From Streptomyces katrae (GTDB lineage: Bacteria > Actinomycetota > Actinomycetes > Streptomycetales > Streptomycetaceae): a DNA stretch of 64,000 nucleotides. The position numbers and the translations under genes are program-made. The DNA is taken from NCBI RefSeq assembly GCF_002028425.1, contig NZ_CP020042.1, positions 4,873,560-4,937,559 of the forward strand, in the 5' to 3' direction. The notes under the pieces were generated by a model, which saw only the letters and a list, made by a program, of their open reading frames with translations, had not been told where the DNA came from and searched no databases. Shown one piece after another: positions 8,829 through 17,345 of this stretch (positions within the stretch are counted from its first letter, which is position 1; every line of letters starts with the position of its first letter).

Positions 8829-9031
8829 GCAGTACGAATACGTCCCCCACCGGCTCCTGTACCGCCGCGTCCGGGACATCGCTTCCCACCGAGGGCGTCC
8901 TGATGGCCGTGATCAACGAGAATGTCTCGGACACGGGCGCCGAGTACTGGTTGGAGCTGGCCTACATCCGGGGCGCTTCCGGCCGCGAGTTCACCACCGC
9001 CGTCGCCAACGTCGTGCCCGTCCATGAATGA
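8821..9031 (+). pseudogene. Frameshifted small gene (about 70 aa if restored)
   Basis: Starting at the ATG at 8821 (overlapping the previous stop), frame 1 gives a plausible protein start, MSEQYEYVPHRLLYRRVRDI. It then degenerates into an Arg-rich shadow. From about 8895 a second frame gives a plausible continuation, GVLMAVINENVSDTGAEYWL, ending VVPVHE at 9031. Joining them needs one shift near 8880-8895. This looks like a recent frameshift in a conserved small Streptomyces protein; a programmed shift or a sequencing error cannot be excluded. Confidence 0.5.
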
Positions 9032-9049
9032 ATTCAATGGCTCGTGCGT

Positions 9050-9744
9050 TCATCAGCCCGAGGCGGTCGTCAGACGCCGAGAAACGGGGAGCGCGTAGCG
9101 ATCTGGCGCGCCCCTCGCTTCCGGATGTTCCTCTGGTTGGCATTTGGTGCAGGTGTCAGCCCCAGACGGTCTCCAGACGCCGAAAAGGCAGAAGCGCGTA
9201 GCGATTTGATGCGCCCACCGGCCCCGGATGACGATCCTGTCGGCCTTTGGTGCGGGCAGTGACCCCAGGCGGCTGGTAGACGCAGAGATGAGAGGAGTGC
9301 GTAGCGATCTGTCGCGGATCGCGGCCCCGATTCACCGGCTCGTCGGCCTGGATGCTTGGCGAGGCGGCCCCCGGCCCCCCGGCTGGTCGCTGAGGGAGCC
9401 GGATCGTCAATGAACGTCCGTCCCGTTCCTTTGGGGGTTTCCCGGCAGTCTTCGTTTTTCCGTGGCGGGACGGGCTGTCAAGAGTGGAGCGCAGCGACAT
9501 CGCGAAGCGACGCGACGAAGGAGCGCTCTTGACTGACCGGCCCGACGCGGAAGGACGATGAGACTGACGGGAAAGCCCCAACCCCTCTCTGAGACCGCCG
9601 AGTGTGGTCCCGGCCATCCCCGGTCCCGGTCGGCCGTCCGGTGCCGCCCGGCGGGATGCCGGCTCCAGCCCACCGGCCCGCAGACGGGGAGGCCGGTGGG
9701 CAGGCGCCGCCCGGCCCCCACCCCTCGAGGGGGAGATGGCGGGC
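9050..9744 (-). repeat. Right arm of the long inverted repeat with three 103-bp tandem units
   Basis: This is the reverse-complement counterpart of 6051-6742. On this strand the CGTAGCGAT motif ends at 9102, 9205 and 9308, again exactly 103 bp apart. The hairpin arms are at 9477-9484 and 9526-9533. The left and right arms bracket about 2.3 kb that carries the XRE operon and the broken small genes. The 772-base stretch 9032-9803 holds no other supportable feature. Confidence 0.85.
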
Positions 9745-9803
9745 CCGGGCCGCGAGGAGTGTGGCGCCCGGTCCGGAGCCTCCGCGGCCCCGGACCGGGG
9801 CCG

Positions 9804-10205
9804 TCAGGGGGTGCCGGCCAGGTGGGCGGCGGCTGCGTGGGTGTCCATGCGCTGGGCGGCGAGGATGGCCACGGCGGTGTCGGCGCGGGAGGCGGCGACG
9901 AGGAGGGCGCGGGCGGCGAGGTCGTGGGCGCGGCGGTGCAGCGTGGCGGTGTCGGCGCCGTCGGGCAGGGCCGGGTAGGTGACCCGTACCGGCTGGGAGC
10001 CGCGCAGGCGGGTCACCTGCTCCGCGATGCGGGCGGCGCCGCCGTCCTCCAGGCCGAGCTCGTCGGTGACGGCGAGCAGGGCCGCGAGGTGTCCGGCGAG
10101 CTGGATGTCCAGGGCTTCGCCGCGGCTGCTGTGCGGGTACTGGGGTGCGCTGTGGCTGCCGTCCACGTCGTGGACGGCCGACTTGGAGCGGATCGGCTCG
10201 TACAT
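9804..10205 (-). CDS. Conserved hypothetical protein, 133 aa
   Basis: A mostly helical, Ala-rich soluble protein that begins MYEPIRSKSAVH. ATG at 10205 is preceded by GGAGG. The family looks like a conserved Streptomyces protein, but I know no function for it. No membrane segment or enzymatic motif is visible. It stands 113 bases downstream of the aminotransferase gene on the same strand, with its own likely promoter around 10225-10260. Confidence 0.65.
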   Translation of the reverse strand: MYEPIRSKSAVHDVDGSHSAPQYPHSSRGEALDIQLAGHLAALLAVTDELGLEDGGAARIAEQVTRLRGSQPVRVTYPALPDGADTATLHRRAHDLAARALLVAASRADTAVAILAAQRMDTHAAAAHLAGTP

Positions 10206-10317
10206 GAGGAGGCCTCCTGCGGGGTCAGGAGACCATCCTACCTTGGATCCGTTCTAAAGTTGAGTTGCATCCGGAGTCTGGGACGGGCGCCGTCCCCGCG
10301 CGCCCGCCCGCCGTCCG

Positions 10318-11529
10318 TCAGTGCTGGCCGTACCCGTCCAGGAACTGGCCGATCCGGGTGACCGCGTCCGCGAGGTCCTTGGCGTTGGGCAGGGTCACGA
10401 TGCGGAAGTGGTCGGGTTCGGGCCAGTTGAAGCCCGTGCCGTGCACGACCATGATCTTCTCGGCCCGCAGCAGGTCGAGGACCATCTGCCGGTCGTCCTT
10501 GATCTTGTAGACGGACGGGTCCAGCTTCGGGAACAGGTACAGGGCGCCCTTCGGCTTCACGCACGTGACGCCCGGGATCTGCGTGAGCAGGTCGTACGCC
10601 GTGTCGCGCTGCTCCAGCAGCCGCCCGCCCGGGAGCACCAGGTCCACGATCGACTGCCGGCCGCCGAGCGCGGTGGCCACCGCGTGCTGCGAGGGCATGT
10701 TCGCGCACAGGCGCATGTTCGCCAGGATCGTCAGGCCCTCGATGTACGAGGTCGCGTGCTTCTTCGGGCCGCAGACCGCCATCCAGCCGGCCCGGAAGCC
10801 GGCGACGCGGTAGTTCTTCGACAGGCCGTTGAAGGTGAGGACCAGCAGGTCGGGGGCGATGGCGGCGGTGTTGGTGTGCGTGGCGCCGTCGTAGAGGATC
10901 CGGTCGTAGATCTCGTCGGAGCAGACGATCAGGTTGTGGCGGCGCGCGATGTCCGTCAGGCCCCGCAGCATCTCGTCGTCGTAGACGGCGCCGGTGGGGT
11001 TGTTCGGGTTGATGATCACGAGCGCCTTGGTGCGGTCGGTGATCTTGCGCTCGATGTCCGCCAGGTCGGGCATCCAGTCGGACTGCTCGTCGCACCGGTA
11101 GTGCACGGCCGTGCCGCCCGCCAGGCTGACCGAGGCCGTCCACAGCGGGTAGTCGGGGGCGGGGACCAGTACCTCGTCGCCGTCGTCGAGCAGTGCCTGC
11201 ATCGACATCTGGATCAGCTCGGAGACGCCGTTGCCGAGGTAGACGTCCTCGACGCCGAGCTCGATGCCCTTGGTCTGGTAGTGCTGCATGACCGCGCGCC
11301 GGGCCGACAGCAGGCCCTTCGCGTCCCCGTAGCCGTGGGCGTTGCCCAGGTTGCGGAGCATGTCCTCAAGGATCTCCGGCGGGCACTCGAAGCCGAAGGC
11401 CGCGGGGTTGCCGGTGTTGAGCTTGAGGATGCGATGACCTGCCGCTTCGAGCCGCATCGCCTCTTCGAGGACGGGTCCGCGGATCTCGTAGCAGACATTG
11501 GCGAGTTTCGTTGACTGGATCACCTGCAT
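10318..11529 (-). CDS. alaA: PLP-dependent aminotransferase, alanine (glutamate-pyruvate) type
   Basis: The 403-residue fold-type I aminotransferase resembles E. coli AlaA. It has the substrate loop NTGNPAAFGF near residue 40, NPNNPTGAVY around residue 175, the aspartate of VCSDEIYDRI, and the PLP lysine K238 in FNGLSKNYRVAGFRAGW. It would transfer amino groups between alanine and 2-oxoglutarate in central nitrogen metabolism. It begins at ATG 11529 and is monocistronic. The substrate is assigned by similarity; related branched-chain or aspartate specificity is possible. Confidence 0.85.
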   Translation of the reverse strand: MQVIQSTKLANVCYEIRGPVLEEAMRLEAAGHRILKLNTGNPAAFGFECPPEILEDMLRNLGNAHGYGDAKGLLSARRAVMQHYQTKGIELGVEDVYLGNGVSELIQMSMQALLDDGDEVLVPAPDYPLWTASVSLAGGTAVHYRCDEQSDWMPDLADIERKITDRTKALVIINPNNPTGAVYDDEMLRGLTDIARRHNLIVCSDEIYDRILYDGATHTNTAAIAPDLLVLTFNGLSKNYRVAGFRAGWMAVCGPKKHATSYIEGLTILANMRLCANMPSQHAVATALGGRQSIVDLVLPGGRLLEQRDTAYDLLTQIPGVTCVKPKGALYLFPKLDPSVYKIKDDRQMVLDLLRAEKIMVVHGTGFNWPEPDHFRIVTLPNAKDLADAVTRIGQFLDGYGQH

Positions 11530-11662
11530 GACGGGAGCTTACGGGCCTCCCCGATCCTCCGCTTGGGCATTCCGCCAGGAGGCGGGGGAGGGAAATGCCC
11601 GTTTTGCTTTTTGCTTGGAGTGATGGACGGGTGCCGTCCCCGTCCACCCTTGGAAACGGCGG

Positions 11663-11702
11663 CCGCCCGCCCGCTGGACCTGCGGATCGAGCGGGCGGGC
11701 GG
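11663..11702 (-). terminator. 13-bp GC-rich stem terminator after the LAL regulator gene
   Basis: CCGCCCGCCCGCT and AGCGGGCGGGCGG pair perfectly around a 14-base loop, 30 bases beyond the stop of the LAL gene. It separates that gene from the aminotransferase promoter. Confidence 0.7.
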
Positions 11703-11731
11703 TACCGGGGATCAGCCCGGTGTTGCGCTCG

Positions 11732-14545
11732 TCACGCCGCCCGGCCCCCGGCCAGGAACGCCCGCGCGAGCTCGACCCGGCTGTTCACCCCGTACTTCGC
11801 GAACGCGTGCCGCAGGTGGGTGTCCACGGTGTGCGGGGAGAGGAACAGCCGGTCGGCCACCGCCCGGTTCGTCAGCCCCTCCACCACCAGCCGTACGACC
11901 CTCAGCTCGGACGGGGTCAGCTCCACGTCCGGCTCCCGCTGCGCGCCCTCGCCCGGCCCGGCGGAAGCGGCCACCGCCCCGGGGCCCAGCCGCTCCAGCC
12001 GCCCCCGCACCCGGGCTATCTCCCGCCGGGCCCCCATCCCCGTGTACGCCGCCAGAGCCTCCTCCAGCAGCCCGGCCCCCGCGGCCCCCGCCGCGGCCCC
12101 GGCGTCCTCCAGTGCCGAGGCCGCCGCGAGCCGGCGCGGGCCCTCCCGCATCGCCTCGGCGGCCGCCGCCAGGGCGGCGGGGTCCCCGTCCACCAGCCCC
12201 GCGGCCTGCGCGGCGAACGCCGCCAGGGAGCCCACGCCCGGGTTGGCCTCCGCCAGCCGCCGGGCCGCGCGCACCGCCGTACGGGCGCCCTCCGCATCGC
12301 CGGCCGCCAGGGTGATGCGGACCAGCTGCACCGAGGCGCACGGCTCCTCCGACAGGAAGAGCAGCGAGCCGTCGGGCGAGGGCGACAGCGACGACAGCAC
12401 CCCCGAAGCCGCCTCCAGCGCCTCCCCCGGGCGGCCGTCGGCCTCCAGCTGGAGGGCCGTGATCCAGTCCACGAAGGGCGGTATCGCCCCCAGCGACCCC
12501 ATCGCGTGGTGGCGGGACTCGCGGATCAGCTCGGCCGCCGCCTTCCGCTCGTCGCGCAGCAGCGCGATCCGCGCCAGCAGGGCCAGCAGGTGCGGGGCCA
12601 CGGCCCGGGCCGAGAGCTGGTCGGCGACCCGGGCGCCGGCCTCCGCTTCCGCCTGGGCGTCCTCCAGGAACCCGCTCGCCAGCTTGAGCGCGGCCCGGTT
12701 GAGCGACCACAGCGGGTGCGACCAGGCGCTCCCGATCCGCTCGGCCTCGCGCCGCCCGAGCTCGTTGACCGCGTCGGCCTCCCCGAACCGGTCGGCCGAG
12801 GCCAGGGCGCGGGCCAGCCACAGCCGGGGGTGGCGCCGGCGGACCTCGGCGCTGCCGGTCTCGGCGAGCTGGACGGCCTCGCCCGCCAGGGCCAGCGACC
12901 CGGCGATGTCCCCGCGCCCCCGGGCGGTGGCGCTGCGCGCGACGGTGGCGAAGACCACCGCCGAGTCGGCGCCTGAGGCGCGCCCGGCCTGCTGGGCGGC
13001 GAGCGCGGACTGCTCGGCGGCCTCGATGCCGGGAAAGGACAGCAGGGCGTGGGACTGTACGGCGTACAGCTCGGCCCGGACCGCGCCCAGTGCCGTCGGC
13101 GCGGCCAGGGCCCGGCCCACGTAGTCCAGGACGACCCGGTCGTGCCCGGCGTGCTTGAGCGCTTCGGCGAGGGCCAGCAGCATGGCGGTCTCCTCGCGCG
13201 GGTCCAGCCCGCCGCGCAGGGCCCGTTCGCCCAGCTCGCGCGCCTGCCCCAGCCGGCCGGCGCTGGCCAGGAGGCGGACGGCCTCGGTGAGCAGCCGGGG
13301 CCGCTCGGGGGAGTCCTCCTCGATCAGGTCGAGGAGCTGGAGCATCAGGTCGGCGGCGATGCCGGACGACTGGGCGGCGGCCTCCCGGACGGCGAGGTGC
13401 AGGGTGGCGATGGCCTCGCGGTTGCCGCGCTGGCCGCCGCGCGCGAGGTGCTGGGAGATCTCGGCGGCGGGCCGGCCGGTGGCGCGGAGCACGCCCGCGG
13501 CCTCCTGGTGCAGGGCGTGCCGGACGGGTCCGGGCAGGGCTTCGTAGACCGTCTCGCGGATCAGGTCGTGCCGGAAGCGCAGCTCGGAGCCGGTGCCGAT
13601 GAGCATGCCCACGGCGACGGCCTCGCTGACGGCGCTGTTGAGCTCGGCGCCGGACAGTCCGAGCAGCCCGCCGGCCTCGGCGACGCTGAAGGGCCGGGCG
13701 AGGACGGAGCCCACCTCCAGCACCCGCCGGGCGGGTTCGGAGAGCCCCGTGAGCCAGCCGCGCGAGAGGGTGGAGGGCGGCTCGGACTCGGGCCGGGACA
13801 GCAGCTCGACGAGCAGGAACGGGTTGCCGTCGCTGCGTTCGGCGTGCGCGAGCAGCCGGGGCGAGGGCGCGCTGCCCAGGGTGCGGGCGCACAGTTCGGC
13901 GACCTCGGCCCCGGACAGCGGGGCCAGGCGCAGGCGTTCGGCGCCGTCGGCGACCAGTCGGTCCGTCAGGTCGTGGACGGGGCTGGGCTCGGGGGCCGGC
14001 CGCAGGGCCAGCAGCCACAGCACCTCGCTGGCGTGCAGGGTGGGCAGCAGGATGCGCAGGGCCTGGGCGGTGAGTTCGTCGGCCCAGTGCATGTCGTCGA
14101 GCACGACGGCCAGCGGGCGGCGCCGGGCGGCCTGTTCGATGGCTTCGGCGATGCGGTGGACCAGCCAGAACCGGCCCGACTCGGTGAAGCCGCCGCCCGC
14201 GAGGGAGGCGAGGGTGTCGCGGTCGAGGACGGGTGCGGGGCCGGTGCTGAGGGCGCCGAGGAGGCTGGCCATGGGGACGACGTGGTCGAGTTCGGTGGCC
14301 TGGCCGCGGGCGACGGCGACGCCGTGCCGGGCGGCCCGCCGCTCGCTCTCGGCGAGGAGCCGGCTCTTGCCGAGGCCGGCGTAGCCCTCGATGACGACGC
14401 AGCCGCCGATGCCGTCGCGCACCCGGTGCAGGGCGCGGTCCAGCGTGCTCAGTTCGTTGCTCCGGCCGACGAGCGGACTCTCGTGCTCGGACAGTGTGGA
14501 CACGGTGTGTGACGCCTCCCCCGTCGGGCGGGTGCCCGACTTCAT
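11732..14545 (-). CDS. LAL-type LuxR-family transcriptional regulator (large ATP-binding)
   Basis: The protein has 937 residues. An N-terminal AAA ATPase carries Walker A GYAGLGKSRLL (about residue 53) and Walker B LAVVLDDMHWAD (about 145). A long helical TPR-like middle region follows. The C-terminal LuxR HTH reads ELTPSELRVVRLVVEGLTNR...SPHTVDTHL. Such LAL regulators usually activate antibiotic gene clusters. It lies divergently beside the griI-like gene, so it is the likely pathway activator. GTG at 14503 follows GGGGGAGG and may be the true start rather than ATG 14545, removing 14 residues. No cluster-specific SARP is visible. Confidence 0.9.
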   Translation of the reverse strand: MKSGTRPTGEASHTVSTLSEHESPLVGRSNELSTLDRALHRVRDGIGGCVVIEGYAGLGKSRLLAESERRAARHGVAVARGQATELDHVVPMASLLGALSTGPAPVLDRDTLASLAGGGFTESGRFWLVHRIAEAIEQAARRRPLAVVLDDMHWADELTAQALRILLPTLHASEVLWLLALRPAPEPSPVHDLTDRLVADGAERLRLAPLSGAEVAELCARTLGSAPSPRLLAHAERSDGNPFLLVELLSRPESEPPSTLSRGWLTGLSEPARRVLEVGSVLARPFSVAEAGGLLGLSGAELNSAVSEAVAVGMLIGTGSELRFRHDLIRETVYEALPGPVRHALHQEAAGVLRATGRPAAEISQHLARGGQRGNREAIATLHLAVREAAAQSSGIAADLMLQLLDLIEEDSPERPRLLTEAVRLLASAGRLGQARELGERALRGGLDPREETAMLLALAEALKHAGHDRVVLDYVGRALAAPTALGAVRAELYAVQSHALLSFPGIEAAEQSALAAQQAGRASGADSAVVFATVARSATARGRGDIAGSLALAGEAVQLAETGSAEVRRRHPRLWLARALASADRFGEADAVNELGRREAERIGSAWSHPLWSLNRAALKLASGFLEDAQAEAEAGARVADQLSARAVAPHLLALLARIALLRDERKAAAELIRESRHHAMGSLGAIPPFVDWITALQLEADGRPGEALEAASGVLSSLSPSPDGSLLFLSEEPCASVQLVRITLAAGDAEGARTAVRAARRLAEANPGVGSLAAFAAQAAGLVDGDPAALAAAAEAMREGPRRLAAASALEDAGAAAGAAGAGLLEEALAAYTGMGARREIARVRGRLERLGPGAVAASAGPGEGAQREPDVELTPSELRVVRLVVEGLTNRAVADRLFLSPHTVDTHLRHAFAKYGVNSRVELARAFLAGGRAA

Positions 14546-14726
14546 GGCCCGTCGTCGCGTGGGCCCCCGCGGTTGCCGTTGGTCGTCCCGGCCAGGGACC
14601 GGGGCGACCAGACGCTAACCCGAACCGGCGAGTAGGGCGCCGTCGTGTGCCGGAGGCTACGTGCCTGGTGAAGCGGGTGTTCCGGTTGGCTGCGCCGCCT
14701 CTTCCCGGCCGGTGACGGGGCGTCGC

Positions 14727-14790
14727 GCGGCCCCCGCGCGGCCCCTGTTCGGCCCCCGTGCGGCCCCCGTGCGGCCCCCCCCCGCGCGGT
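14727..14790. repeat. Short GCGGCCCCCG-type tandem repeats in the LAL/griI intergenic region
   Basis: Four to five imperfect copies of a GCGGCCCCCG unit occupy the middle of the 418-base divergent region 14546-14963. The same region must contain both promoters, but I cannot identify convincing -35/-10 pairs. The C-runs on this strand give G-runs on the other strand. The ribosome site GGGAGGAAG for the griI-like gene is at its right edge. Confidence 0.4.
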
Positions 14791-14963
14791 CGCCGCTCGA
14801 TCCCCGCCCTGTCGTCGCTCGATTTTCCGCGTGACCTGCCATCCCGTGCGCGATCACGCCCCGGATCCCGTGTTCGCGTGATGGGCGCCGGTGTCAGCGG
14901 AAGGCAAGGTTTGCGTCAAGCCGGCAGCCACGCAGCCGCAGCCGCCTAACGGGAGGAAGAACG

Positions 14964-15797
14964 ATGTCGCTGCACCACGCATACGGTCGAGAGGCCCGGC
15001 TCCACAGGCTCTACCACGAAGGCAGCCGCCGCCTGTTCGTCGTTCCGCTGGACCACTCGGTCACCGACGGGCCACTCCAGCTGCCCGGCGGGGTGAACCG
15101 GCTCGCCGGGCAGCTGTCCGGCTCCGGTGTGGACGCCATCGTCCTGCACAAGGGGAGCGTCCGGCAGGTGGATCCCCGGCACTTCGCGGAGACATCGCTC
15201 ATCGTCCACCTCAGCGCCAGCACCCGCCACGCCCCCGACCCCGACGCCAAGTACCTGGTGGCGAGCGTGGAGGAGGCCCTGCGGTACGGGGCCGACGCGG
15301 TCAGCGTCCACGTCAACGTGGGCGCGGAGGACGAGCGGGGGCAGATCAAGGACCTCGCCACCGTGGCGGAGTCCTGCGACCGCTGGAACGTGCCGCTGAT
15401 GGCCATGATGTACCCGCGCGGACCGCGCGTGACCAATCCCTACGACCCCGAGCTGGTGGCGCACGCCATCACCCTCGCCGCCGACCTGGGCGCGGACATC
15501 GTGAAGACCGTGTACGTCGGCAATCCGGCGGAGATGTCGGACGTGGTCAGCGGCGCGCAGGTGCCGGTGATCGTGGCCGGCGGGCCCCGCCTGGACACGC
15601 CCGAGCTGGTCGCCGGCTACGTGGAGGAGGCCCTCAAGGGCGGCGCCGCGGGCGTCGCGATGGGCCGCAACGTCTTCCAGGCCGCCGACCCGGCGGCGCT
15701 GGCCCGCAGGCTCGCCGACCTGATCCACGCCGACGGGCGCACCCCGTCCTGGGAGGCCCCGGCCCCCGCCGGGGTGCGTGCGCCCGCCACGGTCTGA
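14964..15797 (+). CDS. griI: GriI-like aldolase (2-amino-4,5-dihydroxy-6-oxoheptanoate-7-phosphate synthase) of 3-amino-4-hydroxybenzoate pathway
   Basis: 277 residues, DhnA/class I aldolase fold. Known relatives are archaeal ADH synthase and GriI of the grixazone pathway, which joins aspartate semialdehyde to dihydroxyacetone phosphate. Visible active-site features are VPLDHSV at residue 27 onward, the AMMYPRGPRV tyrosine, the Schiff-base lysine K181 in DIVKTVYVG and the phosphate loop VAGG. ATG 14964 has a strong GGGAGGAAG site. It is the first gene of the cluster, 437 bases upstream of the griH-like gene. This pairing strongly favours 3-amino-4-hydroxybenzoate (3,4-AHBA) synthesis over the archaeal dehydroquinate route. 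Confidence 0.9.
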   Translation: MSLHHAYGREARLHRLYHEGSRRLFVVPLDHSVTDGPLQLPGGVNRLAGQLSGSGVDAIVLHKGSVRQVDPRHFAETSLIVHLSASTRHAPDPDAKYLVASVEEALRYGADAVSVHVNVGAEDERGQIKDLATVAESCDRWNVPLMAMMYPRGPRVTNPYDPELVAHAITLAADLGADIVKTVYVGNPAEMSDVVSGAQVPVIVAGGPRLDTPELVAGYVEEALKGGAAGVAMGRNVFQAADPAALARRLADLIHADGRTPSWEAPAPAGVRAPATV

Positions 15798-15940
15798 GAG
15801 CCGGACGGACACGGCGGGCACCCGGCCGGGCGCGACGGCACCCGGACGGCCACCCGCGCACCCGTACCCCCGCCCCCGACCCCGCAGGCCCGCACCCGCA
15901 GGCCCGCCCCACCCGGAGCGGTCCCACGCCGACCGGCACC

Positions 15941-16000
15941 GCCCCGTCCCGCCCCGTCCCGCCCCGTCCCGCCCCGTCCCGCCCCGTCCCGCCCCGTCCC
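15941..16000. repeat. Six perfect tandem copies of a 10-bp unit (GCCCCGTCCC) between griI and griH
   Basis: The decamer GCCCCGTCCC is repeated six times without a mismatch, with a partial seventh copy. The surrounding 15798-16190 is extremely C-rich and nearly free of coding signal on this strand. The transcript would be C-rich and little structured, like a Rho-loading site. The template strand has a dozen GGG/GGGG runs that could form G-quadruplexes. The 10-bp period is about one helical turn, and the copy number is likely to vary between strains. Confidence 0.85.
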
Positions 16001-16190
16001 GTCTCGACCGCCGCCCCAGAGGGGCCCGGCCGTTCCCCGGGCCCGTCCCGGGCCGGTCCCGAGCGCGCCTCGAGCGCCCGGACCCGTACCCGCGTGACCG
16101 CCGCACGCCCCGCCGCGCCTTCGCGCGGCCCGGGGCCGGCGTGCACGCCGACACAAAACGACGCATACCCCCGCCCCGTATGCCCCCGCT

Positions 16191-16214
16191 TACGTGCATG
16201 CCGACATGCACGTA
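16191..16214. promoter_or_regulatory. Perfect 9-bp inverted repeat just before the griH ribosome site
   Basis: TACGTGCAT-GCCGAC-ATGCACGTA ends 8 bases before the AAGGAG of the griH-like gene. It could be an operator, allowing separate control of griH, or an RNA hairpin in the leader. Its lower GC content than the flanks makes chance less likely. Confidence 0.5.
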
Positions 16215-16234
16215 CATCCACAAGGAGTCACGAA

Positions 16235-17338
16235 GTGAAGCTCAGCTGGGTCGACATCCGCTCCGTCGGTTCCGCCAAGGACGCCATCGTCCAGGAGGCC
16301 ATCCACGCCCGGATCGACGGCATCCTCGCCGACGACGCCGCCGACTTCGAGGGCCTTCCGCCCACCGTCAAGAAGATCCTCTTCCCGCAGGGCAAGGCGC
16401 TGCCGGAGTCCTTCGGCGCGGCCGACGTGGTCATCGTCGACCCCGCCAAGCACGGCGAGACCGCCGAGCTGGCGCTGCGCCACCCCGAGGTGGAGTTCGG
16501 CCGGTTCGTGGAGATCGTCGACGCCGCGACGCTGGAGGACGCCTGCCAGTCCGGCCGCACCGAGAAGTGGAGCCTGCTCCTCTTCCGCGACCCCACCAAG
16601 ATCCCGCTGGAGATCGTGATCGCCGCGGCCGCCCGCGCCCAGGGCTCCCTGATCACCGTCGCCCAGGACGTCGAGGAGGCCGAGATCATCTTCGGTGTCC
16701 TGGAACTCGGCTCCGACGGCGTGCTCATGGCCCCGGCCAAGGTCGGCGACGCCACCGCCCTGAAGGCCTCCGCCGAGGCGGGCGTACCCAACCTCCAGCT
16801 CACCGAACTGACCGTCACCGCCACCGCGCACGTGGGCATGGGCGAGCGCGCCTGCGTCGACACCGCCACCCACTTCGGCGAGGACGAGGGCCTGCTGATC
16901 GGCTCCCACTCCAAGGGCATGATCCTGTGCGTCAGCGAGACCCACCCGCTGCCGTACATGCCGACCCGCCCCTTCCGCGTCAACGCCGGCGGCATCCACT
17001 CCTACACCCTCGGCAACAACGAGCGCACCAACTACCTCAGCGAGCTCAAGTCGGGCTCCCGGGTCACCGCGGTCGACATCCACGGCAACACCCGCCTGGT
17101 CACCGTGGGCCGCGTCAAGATCGAGACCCGTCCGCTGATCTCCATCGACGCGGTCGGCCCCGACGGCCGCACCGCCAACCTGATCCTCCAGGACGACTGG
17201 CACGTGCGCGTCCTCGGCCCGGGCGGTGTCGTCCTCAACTCCACCGAGCTCAAGCCCGGCGACGTGGTGCTCGGCTACCTGCCGACCGAGGACCGGCACG
17301 TCGGCTACCCGATCAACGAGTTCTGCCTCGAGAAGTGA
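16235..17338 (+). CDS. griH: GriH-like 3-amino-4-hydroxybenzoate synthase (3-dehydroquinate synthase II family)
   Basis: 367 residues with full-length similarity to the archaeal-type dehydroquinate synthase II family. In Streptomyces, GriH and CreH are the relatives that convert the GriI product to 3,4-AHBA in an ammonia- and Mn-dependent cyclisation. Characteristic stretches are KLSWVDIR at the start, EKWSLLLFRDPTKIPLE, TATAHVGMGERACVDT and SHSKGMILCVSETH. GTG 16235 is chosen because AAGGAG lies 7 bases upstream. The gene is followed after 7 bases by the amidohydrolase gene, beginning the compact part of the operon. Confidence 0.9.
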   Translation: MKLSWVDIRSVGSAKDAIVQEAIHARIDGILADDAADFEGLPPTVKKILFPQGKALPESFGAADVVIVDPAKHGETAELALRHPEVEFGRFVEIVDAATLEDACQSGRTEKWSLLLFRDPTKIPLEIVIAAAARAQGSLITVAQDVEEAEIIFGVLELGSDGVLMAPAKVGDATALKASAEAGVPNLQLTELTVTATAHVGMGERACVDTATHFGEDEGLLIGSHSKGMILCVSETHPLPYMPTRPFRVNAGGIHSYTLGNNERTNYLSELKSGSRVTAVDIHGNTRLVTVGRVKIETRPLISIDAVGPDGRTANLILQDDWHVRVLGPGGVVLNSTELKPGDVVLGYLPTEDRHVGYPINEFCLEK

Positions 17339-17345
17339 TCACCCG

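Noticed and set aside
6051..9744. Insertion sequence or composite transposon
   Set aside because: No transposase-like protein lies inside or next to the inverted repeats, and I could not define a target-site duplication. Kept as a repeat structure only.
15941..16000. CRISPR array
   Set aside because: The units are 10 bp head to tail with no spacers, and no cas genes are present.
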